Counted from the stretch's first letter, positions 18,333 through 28,440 are shown. The stretch: 64,000 nucleotides of DNA from Bryobacteraceae bacterium (GCA_014860455.1 JACZJQ010000055.1:28289-92288); one strand, 5' to 3'. Numbers and translations: made by a program. Notes: generated by a model from the letters alone, not told the origin.

Positions 18333-19178
18333 CTATTCTGCGGGCTTCGAGTAGTAATACGAATGGTAATAGGTGTACTTGCTGTACAGTTCGCCCTTAT
18401 GCGCGCCATTCACCACCACGCCGAGCATGTTGTTCCGGCAGAGCGAACCGATCGCGCGCGTGACGGTGTCGATGGTTGTCACACCGATTCGGACCACGAT
18501 CACCAGACCATGAGTGAGCGTGGAAAGCAGGTTTGCGTCGGCTGCGAACAGCAGCGGCGGCGTGTCTAGAATGATCCAGTTGAACACCGACGGCAGACGG
18601 TCCAGCAGGATCTTTACCTCGGGCAGGTTAAGCAACTCCAGAGGATTCAGGACGGCTTCACCAGCGGGCAGGATGCAGAGATTGGAGCCCTCGATCCGTT
18701 TGATGCATTCCTCGAGCTTCGCCTTGCCGCGCAGATAGTCGGTGATGCCGGGGCTGCGCTGCACTTGGAACAGGTTGTGGACCACCGGACGGCGGAAGTC
18801 GAAATCGGCCAGCAGCGTCAAGTTGCCTTCCAGTTGCGACTGGGCCAGCGCCAGATTTGTCGCCGTGAAGGATTTGCCTTCAGCCGGCGACGAAGAAGTG
18901 ATCACAAGGCTGTGAATCGGCTGCAGGCTTTGAAGGTGGTTCAGACGCGTGCGCAAGCTCCGGAACTCCTCACCGGGCGCCTCACTCGGGCGCGCGGCAT
19001 CCAACAACGAGGCATCCGGCGCTGGAGTAAACGGAATGATCTCGATCTTGTCGAGAAGGTCGCGCAACTCATCGGCGGGCGTCGGTGGCAGCGGACCGCG
19101 GGCGCGCCCGCCCACTGCCGGCGAGGCAGTGGCGGCGGTGGGATCCATCCGTCGCAGGGCGTCATGGACTCGGCTCAT
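18333..19178 (-). CDS. CpsD/CapB-type tyrosine kinase (BY-kinase) for polysaccharide export
   Basis: 281 residues. The BY-kinase ATPase has Walker A SSSPAEGKS (95-103), Walker A' LLADFDFRR (122-130) and Walker B IILDTPP (202-208). The C-terminus carries seven tyrosines between 265 and 276, the autophosphorylation cluster that tunes polysaccharide chain length. The kinase is a separate gene from its Wzz partner, as in Firmicutes, rather than fused as in E. coli Wzc. A GGGAGG box lies 12 bases from the ATG, rather far. The Wzz gene is just upstream on the same strand. Confidence 0.88.
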   Translation of the reverse strand: MSRVHDALRRMDPTAATASPAVGGRARGPLPPTPADELRDLLDKIEIIPFTPAPDASLLDAARPSEAPGEEFRSLRTRLNHLQSLQPIHSLVITSSSPAEGKSFTATNLALAQSQLEGNLTLLADFDFRRPVVHNLFQVQRSPGITDYLRGKAKLEECIKRIEGSNLCILPAGEAVLNPLELLNLPEVKILLDRLPSVFNWIILDTPPLLFAADANLLSTLTHGLVIVVRIGVTTIDTVTRAIGSLCRNNMLGVVVNGAHKGELYSKYTYYHSYYYSKPAE

Positions 19179-19229
19179 GGCTAATTCGAACCTCCCGGAG
19201 TAACGGCTTCTCTCAGTCGCATGGCGGTA

Positions 19230-20933
19230 TCAGGCCCTGGACGTGTAGTAGTAAACGACGGACCCGGTCATCAGCAGGACACCGAGCAGCAAAGCTGCCG
19301 CCCAGGCCAGCCAACCCAAACGGCGCCGGCGGCGGACGACGAAGTCGTTCTCCAGCAGCGGAATTGATCCCAACACGGTCAGCTTCGTATACGCTCGAAC
19401 GTCTTTCAGGTTCTTGAGCGAAGAATCCTTGATCTCGCGGGCGCTGGCCATGCCAACCCCGATGCCGATGCCCACGATCAGCCCGGCAATTACGATGATC
19501 TCCCGTTTCGGCGAGAACGGCTCGGTCGGCATGACGGGCTGCTCCAGAATCTCCAGCGTCTCGCCCTGCTGGCGGCTCTCCACCTCGGTGGCCATGGCCG
19601 ACATCTGAGTCTTGCCGCTGAGATCATTGAACCGGTCCTGCGCCATGGTCCGCTGCCGCACCAGTTGGATATACTCCTGTTGCGCCACGGGACTGGCCTG
19701 GATCTGGGCGTTGGCTTCCCGGATCTTGGCCTGGGTGTCGCGCAGCCGCCGCGCCATATCTTCGAGCTCCATGTCTTTGGCCTGCAGCGCCGACTGCACC
19801 CTCGCAATCGCCGAAGCCGTCTCAAAGTCCATCCTTGGGCCGGCAGGCGCAGCGGCGGACCCGGCGCCCGCCCGGCCCTGCTGGGCCGCATTGGCCTCCA
19901 GCACCGCGGCTTGCGCCTCGGCTGAAGCCTGCGCCTGTTCGCGCTTCTTCATCTCCAGGAAACTGGCCACCCGCCGCACGTCCGGGTGTGTTTCGGTGTA
20001 AGTCTCCTTCATCACCGAGATTGAGTTCTCCAGACGCGCGATCTCACGGTTGATCTCGGCCAGCCGGGCCTCCGCCGACGTGGCCTGCCGTTGACCCCCC
20101 GGTCCCAGTTGGCCGGATCCGCCCTGTGAGGCCCGCGCCATGGCCTGGTCGCGGAGCATTCTGATATTCGTCTCGAGTTGCAGCTTCTCCTGGTTCACGC
20201 GGCTCATCGAACTGTTGATGCTTTGCACCGAGCTTTCCAGTGCCGTCAGCCGGTTGAATAGCCCCTGCTCCTGCTCGGGCAACTGTCCAACGTTGCGCGA
20301 CCGGAACATCGCCATGCGGCGGTCCAGATCTTCCAGTTCGGTCTTTGCCGCGTCCAATTGCTCCCTGAAAAACTGGGTCGTAGTCATCGTCTGCTGCGAC
20401 CTGGAACTCGTGCTCTCATCAACGAATCTGGTAATGATGTCGCTGCAAACCTGCGTGGCCAGGCGTTTGTCGGAGTAAGAGAACGTGACCGAGAATGCGC
20501 TGCCGCTGGACATGCCGCGGCCCAGCCCTCGAAGCTGGCCAACCCCGATGGCGGCGCGCATCTGCTCAATCACATCCTCCATCGGCCTGCGCTTTCTCTC
20601 ATCCGGATACAGATTGTAGGTCTGAATCACATTGGTGAGAATGGGGCGGCTGACGATGGTCTGGTGGATACCCGCCACCTTCTGAGTCATTGCCTCTGTC
20701 AGGTTCGTCGGAACCAGTTGCGACGGAACTTTCGGCGGGACGATGCGGATCATCCCGCTGGCGCGGTACGAGTCCGGCCAGAGATAGGCCACAATCACAC
20801 CGAGCACCAGCCCGGCAAAGGTCGGGGCGAGGATCCATGATCGGTGGCGGCGCAGAACATCGATGTAATCCTCTACATCGAATTGGCGCCGGGGTACGCT
20901 CAGCGGCACTTCCTGAGTGGGTTGCGGTTGCAT
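19230..20933 (-). CDS. Wzz/GNVR-domain polysaccharide chain-length protein
   Basis: 567 residues. A Wzz N-terminal domain (DVEDYIDVLRRHRSWI) leads into membrane helix 1 (about 34-54). A long periplasmic coiled coil (about 190-420) follows, interrupted by an Ala/Gly/Gln-rich stretch, then the GNVR region before membrane helix 2, and a final helix near the end (AWAAALLLGVLLMTGSVVYYY). It sets polymer length and activates the partner BY-kinase encoded downstream. AGGA lies six bases before the ATG. The two helices near the C-terminus (VIAGLIVGIGIGVGMA and the last one) make it unusual compared with the two-helix norm. Confidence 0.87.
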   Translation of the reverse strand: MQPQPTQEVPLSVPRRQFDVEDYIDVLRRHRSWILAPTFAGLVLGVIVAYLWPDSYRASGMIRIVPPKVPSQLVPTNLTEAMTQKVAGIHQTIVSRPILTNVIQTYNLYPDERKRRPMEDVIEQMRAAIGVGQLRGLGRGMSSGSAFSVTFSYSDKRLATQVCSDIITRFVDESTSSRSQQTMTTTQFFREQLDAAKTELEDLDRRMAMFRSRNVGQLPEQEQGLFNRLTALESSVQSINSSMSRVNQEKLQLETNIRMLRDQAMARASQGGSGQLGPGGQRQATSAEARLAEINREIARLENSISVMKETYTETHPDVRRVASFLEMKKREQAQASAEAQAAVLEANAAQQGRAGAGSAAAPAGPRMDFETASAIARVQSALQAKDMELEDMARRLRDTQAKIREANAQIQASPVAQQEYIQLVRQRTMAQDRFNDLSGKTQMSAMATEVESRQQGETLEILEQPVMPTEPFSPKREIIVIAGLIVGIGIGVGMASAREIKDSSLKNLKDVRAYTKLTVLGSIPLLENDFVVRRRRRLGWLAWAAALLLGVLLMTGSVVYYYTSRA

Positions 20934-20961
20934 GGCTGTTCCTGTTGCCGTCTCTGGATTC

Positions 20962-21612
20962 CTACGGGACGAAAATGTGGTCGCCGTCCTGCAGGAAGAT
21001 GTTCTGCTCCAGTTTCTTCCCTTTGATCACTTCGTCGTAATTGAACTTGATCCGTTGCGTGCCGCGCATGATGATGATCTTGCTTTTCTTCGCCCATTCG
21101 CCCAGACCCGCCGAACTGAGCGCCTGCAGGACCGTCGTCGGCACCACCAGGGGAACCCCGCCTCCCCGCCCGACCTTTCCCGAGAGGAAATACCGCTTGC
21201 TCTGGACGGAAACCACCGAGATGGTGACCTCCGGCTTGTTCAGTATCTTGCCCAGCGATTCGGCCACCCGAACGGTCAACGCCTCGGGCGTGAACCCGGC
21301 AGCATCAATGTCGCCCACCAGCGGTAACGTGATCTTGCCGTCCGGACGCACCGCCACGCTGCCCGACAGTTCCGGCTCGCGCCAAACACGGATTCCAAGC
21401 ACGTCCTGCGCCCCAATCACATAGGACTTCGGATCCACCGGCGCCGCAACCGCTGTCTCGCCCAGCCCAGGTTGCCCCAGCGCTCCGGGCGCCTGTGCCG
21501 GCTTGGCCGGCTCAGTTTTCGCTTCCTGGCCCCAAACCGCCGTTCCAAACACAAGGAAGGCAGTCAAGGCGAACCGATTGACGACCTTCGCTCCCCAAAC
21601 AGCACCAGACAT
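20962..21612 (-). CDS. Wza-type polysaccharide export protein
   Basis: 216 residues: signal peptide, then the Poly_export domain (DPKSYVIGAQDVLGIRVWREPELSGSVAVRPDGKITLPLVGDI) and a SLBB-like beta-grasp (KRYFLSGKVGRGG), ending QDGDHIFVP. It forms the outer-membrane/periplasmic channel for exopolysaccharide. Of two nearby ATGs I chose 21612: GGAGGG abuts the ATG at 21618 but is six bases from 21612. No lipobox Cys is seen. It is the first gene of a leftward run Wza-Wzz-kinase; no glycosyltransferase or Wzy is present in the window, so the sugar assembly genes are elsewhere. Confidence 0.88.
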   Translation of the reverse strand: MSGAVWGAKVVNRFALTAFLVFGTAVWGQEAKTEPAKPAQAPGALGQPGLGETAVAAPVDPKSYVIGAQDVLGIRVWREPELSGSVAVRPDGKITLPLVGDIDAAGFTPEALTVRVAESLGKILNKPEVTISVVSVQSKRYFLSGKVGRGGGVPLVVPTTVLQALSSAGLGEWAKKSKIIIMRGTQRIKFNYDEVIKGKKLEQNIFLQDGDHIFVP

Positions 21613-21877
21613 CGGCATCCCTCCACTTGTCTCGTAACGCCAGTTCCAGGCATGCGGCCGCCACGCTTTGGCCTCGCCTCCGTGTCTCAACCGACACATT
21701 TGGCGGCCTGGATCGACAACCGATCTATCGTCTAATTGTACACCACGCTTTAGGCCGGGAACCCGTCACAATCGCCGCCGCCGCCGCGCATCCGCATGAA
21801 AACACGCGAAATGCCGGATCCGGCTGATAGGCGCCAGTACTGCCGGCGCGAGCTACAGTCTATGCTAACTAAAGGCT

Positions 21878-22294
21878 ATGGCAATATCCTATTTTGTCGC
21901 GAAGACCGACCCCGAAACCTATTCAATCGCCCAATTCGCCGCCGAACGCCGCACCAATTGGGATGGCGTGAGAAACGCCCAGGCCCTGCAGGCGGTCAAG
22001 GCGATGAAACCGGGCGACCGCGTCTTCATCTATCACAGCGGCGGCGTCTCGGCCGTCGTCGGACTCGCCAAGGTGGCGGGACCGCCCTGTCCCGACCCGA
22101 AAGACCCCAGGAGCTGGATGGTCGCGATGGAGTTCACCGCCATGATCGACCCGCCGGTCACCCTGTCCGGGATCAAGGCATCCGGGCTCTTCAACGAATG
22201 GGCGCTCGTCCGCCAGAGCCGTCTGTCCACCATGGCCGCTCCGGAGCACTTCGTCGATTGGATGCGATCCAAATACCCGAAGCTGAAGATCTAA
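21878..22294 (+). CDS. EVE-domain protein
   Basis: 138 residues, all one EVE domain: YFVAKTDPETYSIAQF, WDGVRNAQALQAVKAMKPGDRVFIYHS and FVDWMRSKYPKLKI are typical. The PUA-like fold is thought to bind modified bases in RNA or DNA. It stands alone, divergent from the Wza gene with 265 bp between them, and its stop overlaps the convergent maf stop in a 4-base CTAA. No restriction gene is adjacent, so a housekeeping RNA-related role is as likely as a defence role. Confidence 0.88.
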   Translation: MAISYFVAKTDPETYSIAQFAAERRTNWDGVRNAQALQAVKAMKPGDRVFIYHSGGVSAVVGLAKVAGPPCPDPKDPRSWMVAMEFTAMIDPPVTLSGIKASGLFNEWALVRQSRLSTMAAPEHFVDWMRSKYPKLKI

Positions 22295-22854
22295 GCCGGT
22301 GCCCCGTAGCCGGCCTCCTTCAGAAACCGGTAGACCAGCGAAATGGGCAGCCCCACCACGTTGAAGTAGCAGCCCTCGACACGGTCGATGAACTTCGACG
22401 CCAGCCCCTGGATGGCGTATCCGCCCGCCTTGTCCATCGGTTCGCCTGAACCCGCATACGCCAGAATCTCGGCCTCGGAGAGTTCGACGAACCGCACCTG
22501 CGTCGATTCCACCCCGCACCACTCGCGGCCGCCATGGCGTAGGCAGACGCCGGTGAGAACCTGATGAGTCCGGCCGCTGAGCAACCGCAGCATGCGCGCG
22601 GCATCCTCCACCGAATGCGGCTTTTCGAGGATATGGCCGGCGGCGGCGACGGTGGTGTCGGCGGCCAGGACAAACTCCTCCGTACGCGCTTCGGAAGCCG
22701 CGGCCTTGTCGCGAGCCAGCCGCAGGACATAGGCCTCGGGATCTTCGGACTCGGAGGGTATTTCCTCAACGTTGGCCGGCCGCACTTCTATGCTGAACCC
22801 GGCGTTGAGCAGGATTTCGCGGCGGCGCGGCGACTGGGATGCAAGCACGATCAT
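22291..22854 (-). CDS. maf: Maf-family nucleoside triphosphate pyrophosphatase
   Basis: 187 residues. The start at 22854 gives the classic N-terminus MIVLASQSPRRREILLNAG. The family features ADTTVAAAGHILEKP, GRTHQVLTGVCL and DKAGGYAIQGLASKFIDRVEGCYFNVVGLPI follow. It hydrolyses non-canonical or UTP/dTTP nucleotides; the exact Maf subclass is not assigned here. No clear Shine-Dalgarno is seen, and the in-frame ATG at 22872 is a possible alternative. Convergent with the EVE gene. Confidence 0.92.
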   Translation of the reverse strand: MIVLASQSPRRREILLNAGFSIEVRPANVEEIPSESEDPEAYVLRLARDKAAASEARTEEFVLAADTTVAAAGHILEKPHSVEDAARMLRLLSGRTHQVLTGVCLRHGGREWCGVESTQVRFVELSEAEILAYAGSGEPMDKAGGYAIQGLASKFIDRVEGCYFNVVGLPISLVYRFLKEAGYGAPA

Positions 22855-22921
22855 CGTGGGAGAGCGTAACATGCCGGAGGGCCCGCACGGGCATGTTAGA
22901 ATCTGGATTCCTGGAGAGACC

Positions 22922-23269
22922 ATGGAGCGGGCTGGACGTCTCATTGCTCAACTGAAATCGAAGTCGGCTCTGTCTCCCGGCGAAATCGCATTGGCGGCGT
23001 GGCCCCCGGCGGTCGGCAAACGTCTTGCCCAGAAGGCCAAGGCGGTCGGCTTCAACGCAGGCTCGATCACCATCGAGGTCGAAGACGAACTCTGGCGCAG
23101 GAATCTGATCCCCCTGCGCGGCCAGATCCTGGCCAACCTGCGCAAGCTCACCGGGCTGGATCTGGTCGAGAAGATCGAGTTCAGGCTGGCCGTTCCGCGC
23201 CGGCCGCCTGCGCGTGAGGATCTGCCGGCGGCATCGCATCACGAGATACGGAGGAAAAGGCGAGCGTGA
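22922..23269 (+). CDS. DUF721 (DciA-like) protein
   Basis: 115 residues. The DUF721 core is visible as SPGEIALAAWPPAVGKRLAQKAKAVGF, SITIEVEDELWRRNLIPLRGQILANLRKL and the basic C-terminus. DciA-family proteins load the replicative helicase DnaB where DnaC is absent; many DUF721 proteins are untested. GGAGAG lies four bases before the ATG. The stop overlaps the gatC start in GTGA, so it appears to head the gatC-gatA transcript. Confidence 0.8.
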   Translation: MERAGRLIAQLKSKSALSPGEIALAAWPPAVGKRLAQKAKAVGFNAGSITIEVEDELWRRNLIPLRGQILANLRKLTGLDLVEKIEFRLAVPRRPPAREDLPAASHHEIRRKRRA

Positions 23270-23565
23270 AGATAGGCGAACAGGAAGTCCGTTACGTCGC
23301 TGGACTGGCCAACTTGAGCCTCTCCGGCGCCGAGATCGCCCGCATGGCTCACGATCTCGACGAAATCCTCACTCACATCGACAAATTGAACGAACTCGAT
23401 ACGTCGGCGGTCGAACCCATGGCTCAGGTCCTTTACGAGGCCGGAGAAACGGCCACTCTGCGTGAGGACGTAACCGGCGCCAGTTTCGACAACGAAACCG
23501 CGCTGGCCAACGCGCCGCTCGCCGGGGCGGGCCAATTCAAAGTGCCGAAGATCATCGAGCGGTAA
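23266..23565 (+). CDS. gatC: Asp-tRNA(Asn)/Glu-tRNA(Gln) amidotransferase subunit C
   Basis: 99 residues, normal length. The family pattern is complete: VRYVAGLANLSLSGAEIARMAHDLDEILTHIDKLNELDTSAVEPMAQV, ending VPKIIER. GatC stabilises the GatA-GatB complex that makes Gln-tRNA and Asn-tRNA by transamidation in the cytosol. GTG start at 23266 overlaps the DUF721 stop. gatA follows after 7 bp; gatB is not in the window. Confidence 0.93.
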   Translation: MKIGEQEVRYVAGLANLSLSGAEIARMAHDLDEILTHIDKLNELDTSAVEPMAQVLYEAGETATLREDVTGASFDNETALANAPLAGAGQFKVPKIIER

Positions 23566-23572
23566 ACACGGC

Positions 23573-25015
23573 ATGGATGTCCACACATTGACGATTGCAT
23601 CGATTCGGGCAGGGCTCGCCTCGCGCCAGTTCACGGCCGCGGAGGTGTGCGAAGCCGCGCTACGCCTGGCCGAGGCTGAAAACTCCAAGACCAACGCCTA
23701 CCTCCGCCTGTGCCCCGAACGGGCCATGGAGACAGCGAGAAAAGTGGACGCAACGATCACCGCCGGCGAGGATCCGGGCCCGCTGGCCGGCGTGCCGGTG
23801 GCGGTGAAAGACGTCATTACAACCAGGGGCATCACCACCACCTGCGGCTCGAAGATGCTGGAGCGCTGGGTCCCGCCTTACGATGCAACAGCTGTCGAAC
23901 GGCTGGAGGCCGCGGGCGGTCTGGTGATCGGCAAGACCAATTGCGACGAATTCGCCATGGGTTCGTCGAATGAAAACTCTGCGTTTGGCCCGGTCCGCAA
24001 CCCTGTTGCGCTGGATCGCGTTCCGGGCGGATCCAGCGGCGGCTCGGCGGCGGTGGTCGCACAAGGCACTGCCACCGTCTCTCTCGGCTCCGACACAGGC
24101 GGCTCCATCCGCCAGCCCGGCAGCTTCTGCGGCGTGGTGGGCGTCACGCCGACTTACGGACGGGTCTCCCGCTATGGCCTGGTCGCTTTCGCCTCGTCGC
24201 TAGACCATATCGGACCCTTCGCCCGCAATGTCGGCGATGCTGCCACGCTGCTTGAAACCATCGCCGGACGCGACCCGAAGGATTCAACCAGCGCCTTCGC
24301 CCCTGTGGCTGGCTACACCGAGGCGATGAAGCAGGATGCGCGCGGCATGAGGATCGGACTTCCAACCGAGTACTTCAAGGGCCTGGCCAACGATACCGGC
24401 GATCAACTGGCGAAGGGCGTTGACCTGCTCAAGTCGATCGGCTGCGAGATCGTCGACATCAGCCTGCCGCACACCGAATACGCCATCGCCTGCTACTACA
24501 TCATCTGCACCGCGGAGGCCAGTTCAAACCTGGCCCGCTACGACGGCGTGCGCTACACCTTCCGCAGCGAGCGCGCCCAAACGATGGCCGAGATGTATCA
24601 ACTCACCCGCGGCGAGGGTTTCGGCGCCGAGGTGAAGCGCCGCATAATGCTCGGCACGCACGTGCTGAGTTCGGGTTATTACGACGCCTACTACCTGAAG
24701 GCGCAGAAGGTCCGCGCTCTCATCGCCCGCGATTTCGCCCAGGCGTTCGAAAAGGTGGACGCGCTGGTGGCCCCGGTGTCGCCGTTCCCGGCGTTCAAAC
24801 TCGGTGAGAAGATCGACGACCCGCTGGCGATGTATCTTTCCGACATCTACACGATCACGGGCAGCCTGGCCGGCATCCCCTGCATGAGCGTCCCTTGCGG
24901 CACAACCAGCGACAGCCTGCCGGTGGGTATGCAGATTCTCACCCGCCATTTCGACGAACCGGGCATGTTCCGGCTGGCTGCGGCGTTTGAGCGGGCCGGC
25001 GGGTTTACCGTCTAA
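23573..25015 (+). CDS. gatA: Asp-tRNA(Asn)/Glu-tRNA(Gln) amidotransferase subunit A
   Basis: 480 residues. Amidase-signature enzyme that releases ammonia from glutamine for the transamidation. The catalytic Ser-cisSer-Lys elements are present: VPVAVKDVITTRGI (Lys), GGSSGGSAAVVA and SLGSDTGGSIRQPGSFCGVVG (Ser residues). The C-terminal part contains the substrate-channel residues (IPCMSVPCG). Directly after gatC. With GatB encoded elsewhere, the organism should rely on indirect tRNA-Gln and/or tRNA-Asn charging. Confidence 0.95.
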   Translation: MDVHTLTIASIRAGLASRQFTAAEVCEAALRLAEAENSKTNAYLRLCPERAMETARKVDATITAGEDPGPLAGVPVAVKDVITTRGITTTCGSKMLERWVPPYDATAVERLEAAGGLVIGKTNCDEFAMGSSNENSAFGPVRNPVALDRVPGGSSGGSAAVVAQGTATVSLGSDTGGSIRQPGSFCGVVGVTPTYGRVSRYGLVAFASSLDHIGPFARNVGDAATLLETIAGRDPKDSTSAFAPVAGYTEAMKQDARGMRIGLPTEYFKGLANDTGDQLAKGVDLLKSIGCEIVDISLPHTEYAIACYYIICTAEASSNLARYDGVRYTFRSERAQTMAEMYQLTRGEGFGAEVKRRIMLGTHVLSSGYYDAYYLKAQKVRALIARDFAQAFEKVDALVAPVSPFPAFKLGEKIDDPLAMYLSDIYTITGSLAGIPCMSVPCGTTSDSLPVGMQILTRHFDEPGMFRLAAAFERAGGFTV

Positions 25016-25108
25016 CTCTCTGCAAACAATTGTGATCCTGCCGCATCCAACGGCGGGGCGGATTCATCTAAGGAAACGTTCGTCAGTTTTCCAACGACAG
25101 GAGAGTTC

Positions 25109-25723
<615 letters not shown>

Positions 25724-25774
25724 CCCGCGTAGAATAGTTCTTCGGGGGGCCGATGCGGCGTCCCGGAGATTTTC

Positions 25775-26242
25775 ATGCACGAAGAATTGCTCCGCCGCGC
25801 TATCCGGCTGGCCGTTGAAAACGTCCAATCTGGGCGCGGCGGTCCTTTTGGAGCGGTCATCGTCCGTGACGGCGAAGTGGTCGCCGAGGGAGCCAATCGC
25901 GTTACTAGCGACAAAGATCCCACCGCCCACGCCGAAATCCAGGCCATCCGAGCCGCCTGCCTCAAGCTCGGCCGGTTCGACCTTCGCGGCTGCGTCATCT
26001 ACTCAAGTTGCGAACCCTGCCCCATGTGCCTTGGAGCCATTTATTGGGCCCGGCTCGACGCGCTTTACTTCGCCGCCACTCACAACGACGCCTCCGCCGC
26101 CGGCTTCGACGACAGCTTCATCTACACCCAGGTCCCGCTCAAAGCCGAACTCCGGTCTCTGCCCACCAAGCGCCTCATCGAGGCCGAGGGCAAACAGCCA
26201 TTTGCCATTTGGGTGGCAAATGAGTCTAAAATTCCTTACTAA
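25775..26242 (+). CDS. guaD: Nucleoside/guanine deaminase (GuaD-like)
   Basis: 155 residues. Zinc-dependent cytidine/deoxycytidylate deaminase fold: His52-Ala-Glu54 (zinc ligand and proton shuttle) and PCPMC with Cys82 and Cys85. The residues around the active site ([25 protein letters not shown]) match Bacillus guanine deaminase GuaD more than tRNA adenosine deaminase TadA. It would turn guanine into xanthine for purine salvage. A YbjQ-type gene follows after 4 bp. The alternative, TadA, is less likely. Confidence 0.85.
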   Translation: MHEELLRRAIRLAVENVQSGRGGPFGAVIVRDGEVVAEGANRVTSDKDPTAHAEIQAIRAACLKLGRFDLRGCVIYSSCEPCPMCLGAIYWARLDALYFAATHNDASAAGFDDSFIYTQVPLKAELRSLPTKRLIEAEGKQPFAIWVANESKIPY

Positions 26243-26246
26243 CACC

Positions 26247-26573
26247 ATGCTTGTCGTGACAGCACACACATTGCAGGGCAGAGAGATCAGGCAGTACCTC
26301 GGACTCGTTTCGGGCGAAGCCATCCTCGGCGCCAACATCTTTAAGGACTTCTTCGCCGGAATCCGCGACATCGTCGGCGGACGTTCGGCCGCCTACGAGG
26401 ACGAACTTCGCAAAGCGAAGGATCTGGCCATCCAGGAGATGTGCGAGGAGGCCCAGCAGATGGGCGCCAACGCCGTCATCGCCGTCGACCTCGACTACGA
26501 AACCATCTCCACCGCCCATGGCGGTGGCATGCTGATGGTGACGGCCTCGGGCACAGCCGTCGTCATCGACTGA
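26247..26573 (+). CDS. YbjQ/UPF0145-family protein
   Basis: 108 residues, cytosolic, family-typical length. It matches the pattern [43 protein letters not shown] followed by [19 protein letters not shown] and a closing [10 protein letters not shown]. The fold is related to heavy-metal-binding domains but no function is proven. Starts 4 bp after the deaminase stop, so probably co-transcribed. Confidence 0.85.
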   Translation: MLVVTAHTLQGREIRQYLGLVSGEAILGANIFKDFFAGIRDIVGGRSAAYEDELRKAKDLAIQEMCEEAQQMGANAVIAVDLDYETISTAHGGGMLMVTASGTAVVID

Positions 26574-26687
26574 CGATCCCGCCAGCCGCGTCTTCGGTTA
26601 CCATCGATTCAATCGCCATGGGAACCGTACTCGAACTGCGCCAGCCCACCATGCTGGACTGAGATCAAAACGTCCTGATCCGCTGCT

Positions 26688-27497
26688 TCAGTTCCCGCTC
26701 CACACCGGCTCCGGACTCCTCCGCCAATCCCGGTACCTCGTGTCGATCGCCTTGTGAATGCCCTTCACCATGAGGATCCGCGCCGCGTAGCGGATCGACT
26801 GTTTCACCGGCAGCCAGCACCCCGCCTCCACCCTCGCCTGCGACAACTCGAATTTCGTCCCCTTCTCGATCTTCGCCAGGAATCCGCCCACCGTCACGTC
26901 GCGCACCACCTCGGCCTCCAGCCGCATCAATTGCCTCTCTTCCTTGTCCAGCCAGAGCTTGCCCACCACCCCCTCGTACACCCGTCCGCCCATCGACTTC
27001 GCCTTGTATCCGGGCTTCGGTTTGAACCCCCACACCATCGCCTTGCGCCCGTCCAGCGTCTCGTCCGGAAGCGCCGAAAACACCAGTGCGTGCGGAAACT
27101 CCTTCAGGTAGTCGGTCTCTTTCTCGGCCTTTGCCAGGGACTTCGCCCGTTCCTGCGGCGTCTTCGCCTTCCATTCGGCCGCCGCCTGGCGAGCCGCCTC
27201 CTGGCTGCGCGCCTTCTCTTCCGCGCTCAGCGGCTTGCCGTCGCGCTCGATCGTCCAGCCAACCCGCACGCCATCGACGAAATCAATGTGCTGCGTCCAG
27301 TTCTCGCGCGACTTCAGCCGCCCGTCGCCGTCAAACTCCCGCCGCTCCGTGTTCCGCACCACGGCGAACTCCCGCATCAGCTTCGCCGACCTGAAGTAAT
27401 TCTCCACCGCGTCGCGCACCAGTTCCCGCCGCTCGACAGGCACTTCGGCCTGAGCGAAAGATAGGGCCAACGGCAACAGAATGAGGACCGATCGCAT
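26688..27497 (-). CDS. Secreted protein of unknown function
   Basis: 269 residues: signal peptide (1-17, ending SFAQA), then a charged Arg/Lys/Glu-rich helical stretch (about 20-130). A beta-rich part follows (FKPKPGYKAKSMGGRVYEGVVGKLWLDKEERQLMRLEAEVVRDVTVGGFLAKIEKGTKFEL), recalling LolA/MlaA-type or outer-membrane lipoprotein-sorting-like half-barrels. I do not assign a family. Monocistronic and divergent from cdaA with about 120 bp between starts. Confidence 0.7.
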   Translation of the reverse strand: MRSVLILLPLALSFAQAEVPVERRELVRDAVENYFRSAKLMREFAVVRNTERREFDGDGRLKSRENWTQHIDFVDGVRVGWTIERDGKPLSAEEKARSQEAARQAAAEWKAKTPQERAKSLAKAEKETDYLKEFPHALVFSALPDETLDGRKAMVWGFKPKPGYKAKSMGGRVYEGVVGKLWLDKEERQLMRLEAEVVRDVTVGGFLAKIEKGTKFELSQARVEAGCWLPVKQSIRYAARILMVKGIHKAIDTRYRDWRRSPEPVWSGN

Positions 27498-27618
27498 TTG
27501 TTACTAATGGACGCCTGAGACGGCCGTAGGGGTTCGACAATTCGCTTTCACCTATCTTGATTCCCTCTAGTACACTGAAAGGTCGGGAGTTTTGGCCCCG
27601 GAGGACCTAACGGGCGAC

Positions 27619-28440
27619 ATGTCGCAGGGCATCTTCACCGATCTGATCACCACCGTTCCCCGCCTGACGGTGACCGCCGTCGTGGACATTCTCCTTGTCG
27701 CCATCCTCATCTACCAGTGCGTCATGCTGATCCGCGGCCGCCGCGCCGCACGCGTGCTGGTAGGCATCGGACTGATCGTCTTCATCTACCTCATATCGAT
27801 CGCCGCGAACCTCGAACTCCTGCGGACGCTTCTGGAAACCATGGCTCCGTACAGCGCCTTCGCCCTCATCGTCATGTTCCAGTCCGAGATCCGGCGCGCA
27901 CTCTCCTCGCTGGGTGAACGCCGCTGGCTCGCCTTCGGCAGCCGCCTTGAGAATCTGGAAGTCGCCGACGAGATCCTGTTCGCCGTCACAAACCTCGCCC
28001 AGAACAAGATCGGCGCTCTCATCGTCATCGAGCGCGAGGTCGGCCTGCGCACGTTCATCGAAAGCGGCGTCCCGGTGGATTCGCGCGTCACTCGAGACCT
28101 GCTGCTCGCCATCTTCCAACCCGGCGGATCTCTCCACGACGGCGCTGTCATCGTCCAGGGCGGACGTCTAGCAGCCGCGGCCTGCTTCCTGCCTCTCACG
28201 ATGAACCCCGAGCTCTCCCGCAAACTCGGCACTCGCCACCGCGCGGGGATCGGCGTCACCGAGGAGTCCGACTGCCTCTCGATCATCGTCAGCGAGGAGC
28301 GCGGCGTCATCTCTCTCGCACAGATGGGCGAACTCGAATCCGAGGTCACCATCGAAACCGTCGCCCAACGGCTCGGTCGCCGCACCAAGCGCCGCACTCT
28401 CCGCCCCGGCGCGTCCACCCCGGAGGCTCTCCGCCGATGA
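27619..28440 (+). CDS. cdaA: Diadenylate cyclase CdaA
   Basis: 273 residues, the length of Bacillus CdaA. Three N-terminal membrane helices (about 18-90) precede the DAC domain with DGA (174-176) and RHR (206-208), the ATP-binding and catalytic motifs that make c-di-AMP from two ATP. The ATG at 27619 is preferred for length; an in-frame TTG at 27592 has GGGAG only two bases away. The gene overlaps the YbbR gene in ATGA and glmM follows, the conserved cdaA-cdaR-glmM order. Confidence 0.95.
   Translation: MSQGIFTDLITTVPRLTVTAVVDILLVAILIYQCVMLIRGRRAARVLVGIGLIVFIYLISIAANLELLRTLLETMAPYSAFALIVMFQSEIRRALSSLGERRWLAFGSRLENLEVADEILFAVTNLAQNKIGALIVIEREVGLRTFIESGVPVDSRVTRDLLLAIFQPGGSLHDGAVIVQGGRLAAAACFLPLTMNPELSRKLGTRHRAGIGVTEESDCLSIIVSEERGVISLAQMGELESEVTIETVAQRLGRRTKRRTLRPGASTPEALRR

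Noticed and set aside
26618..26662. A 14-codon ORF after the YbjQ gene
   Set aside because: Too short, with no ribosome site and no conserved feature.
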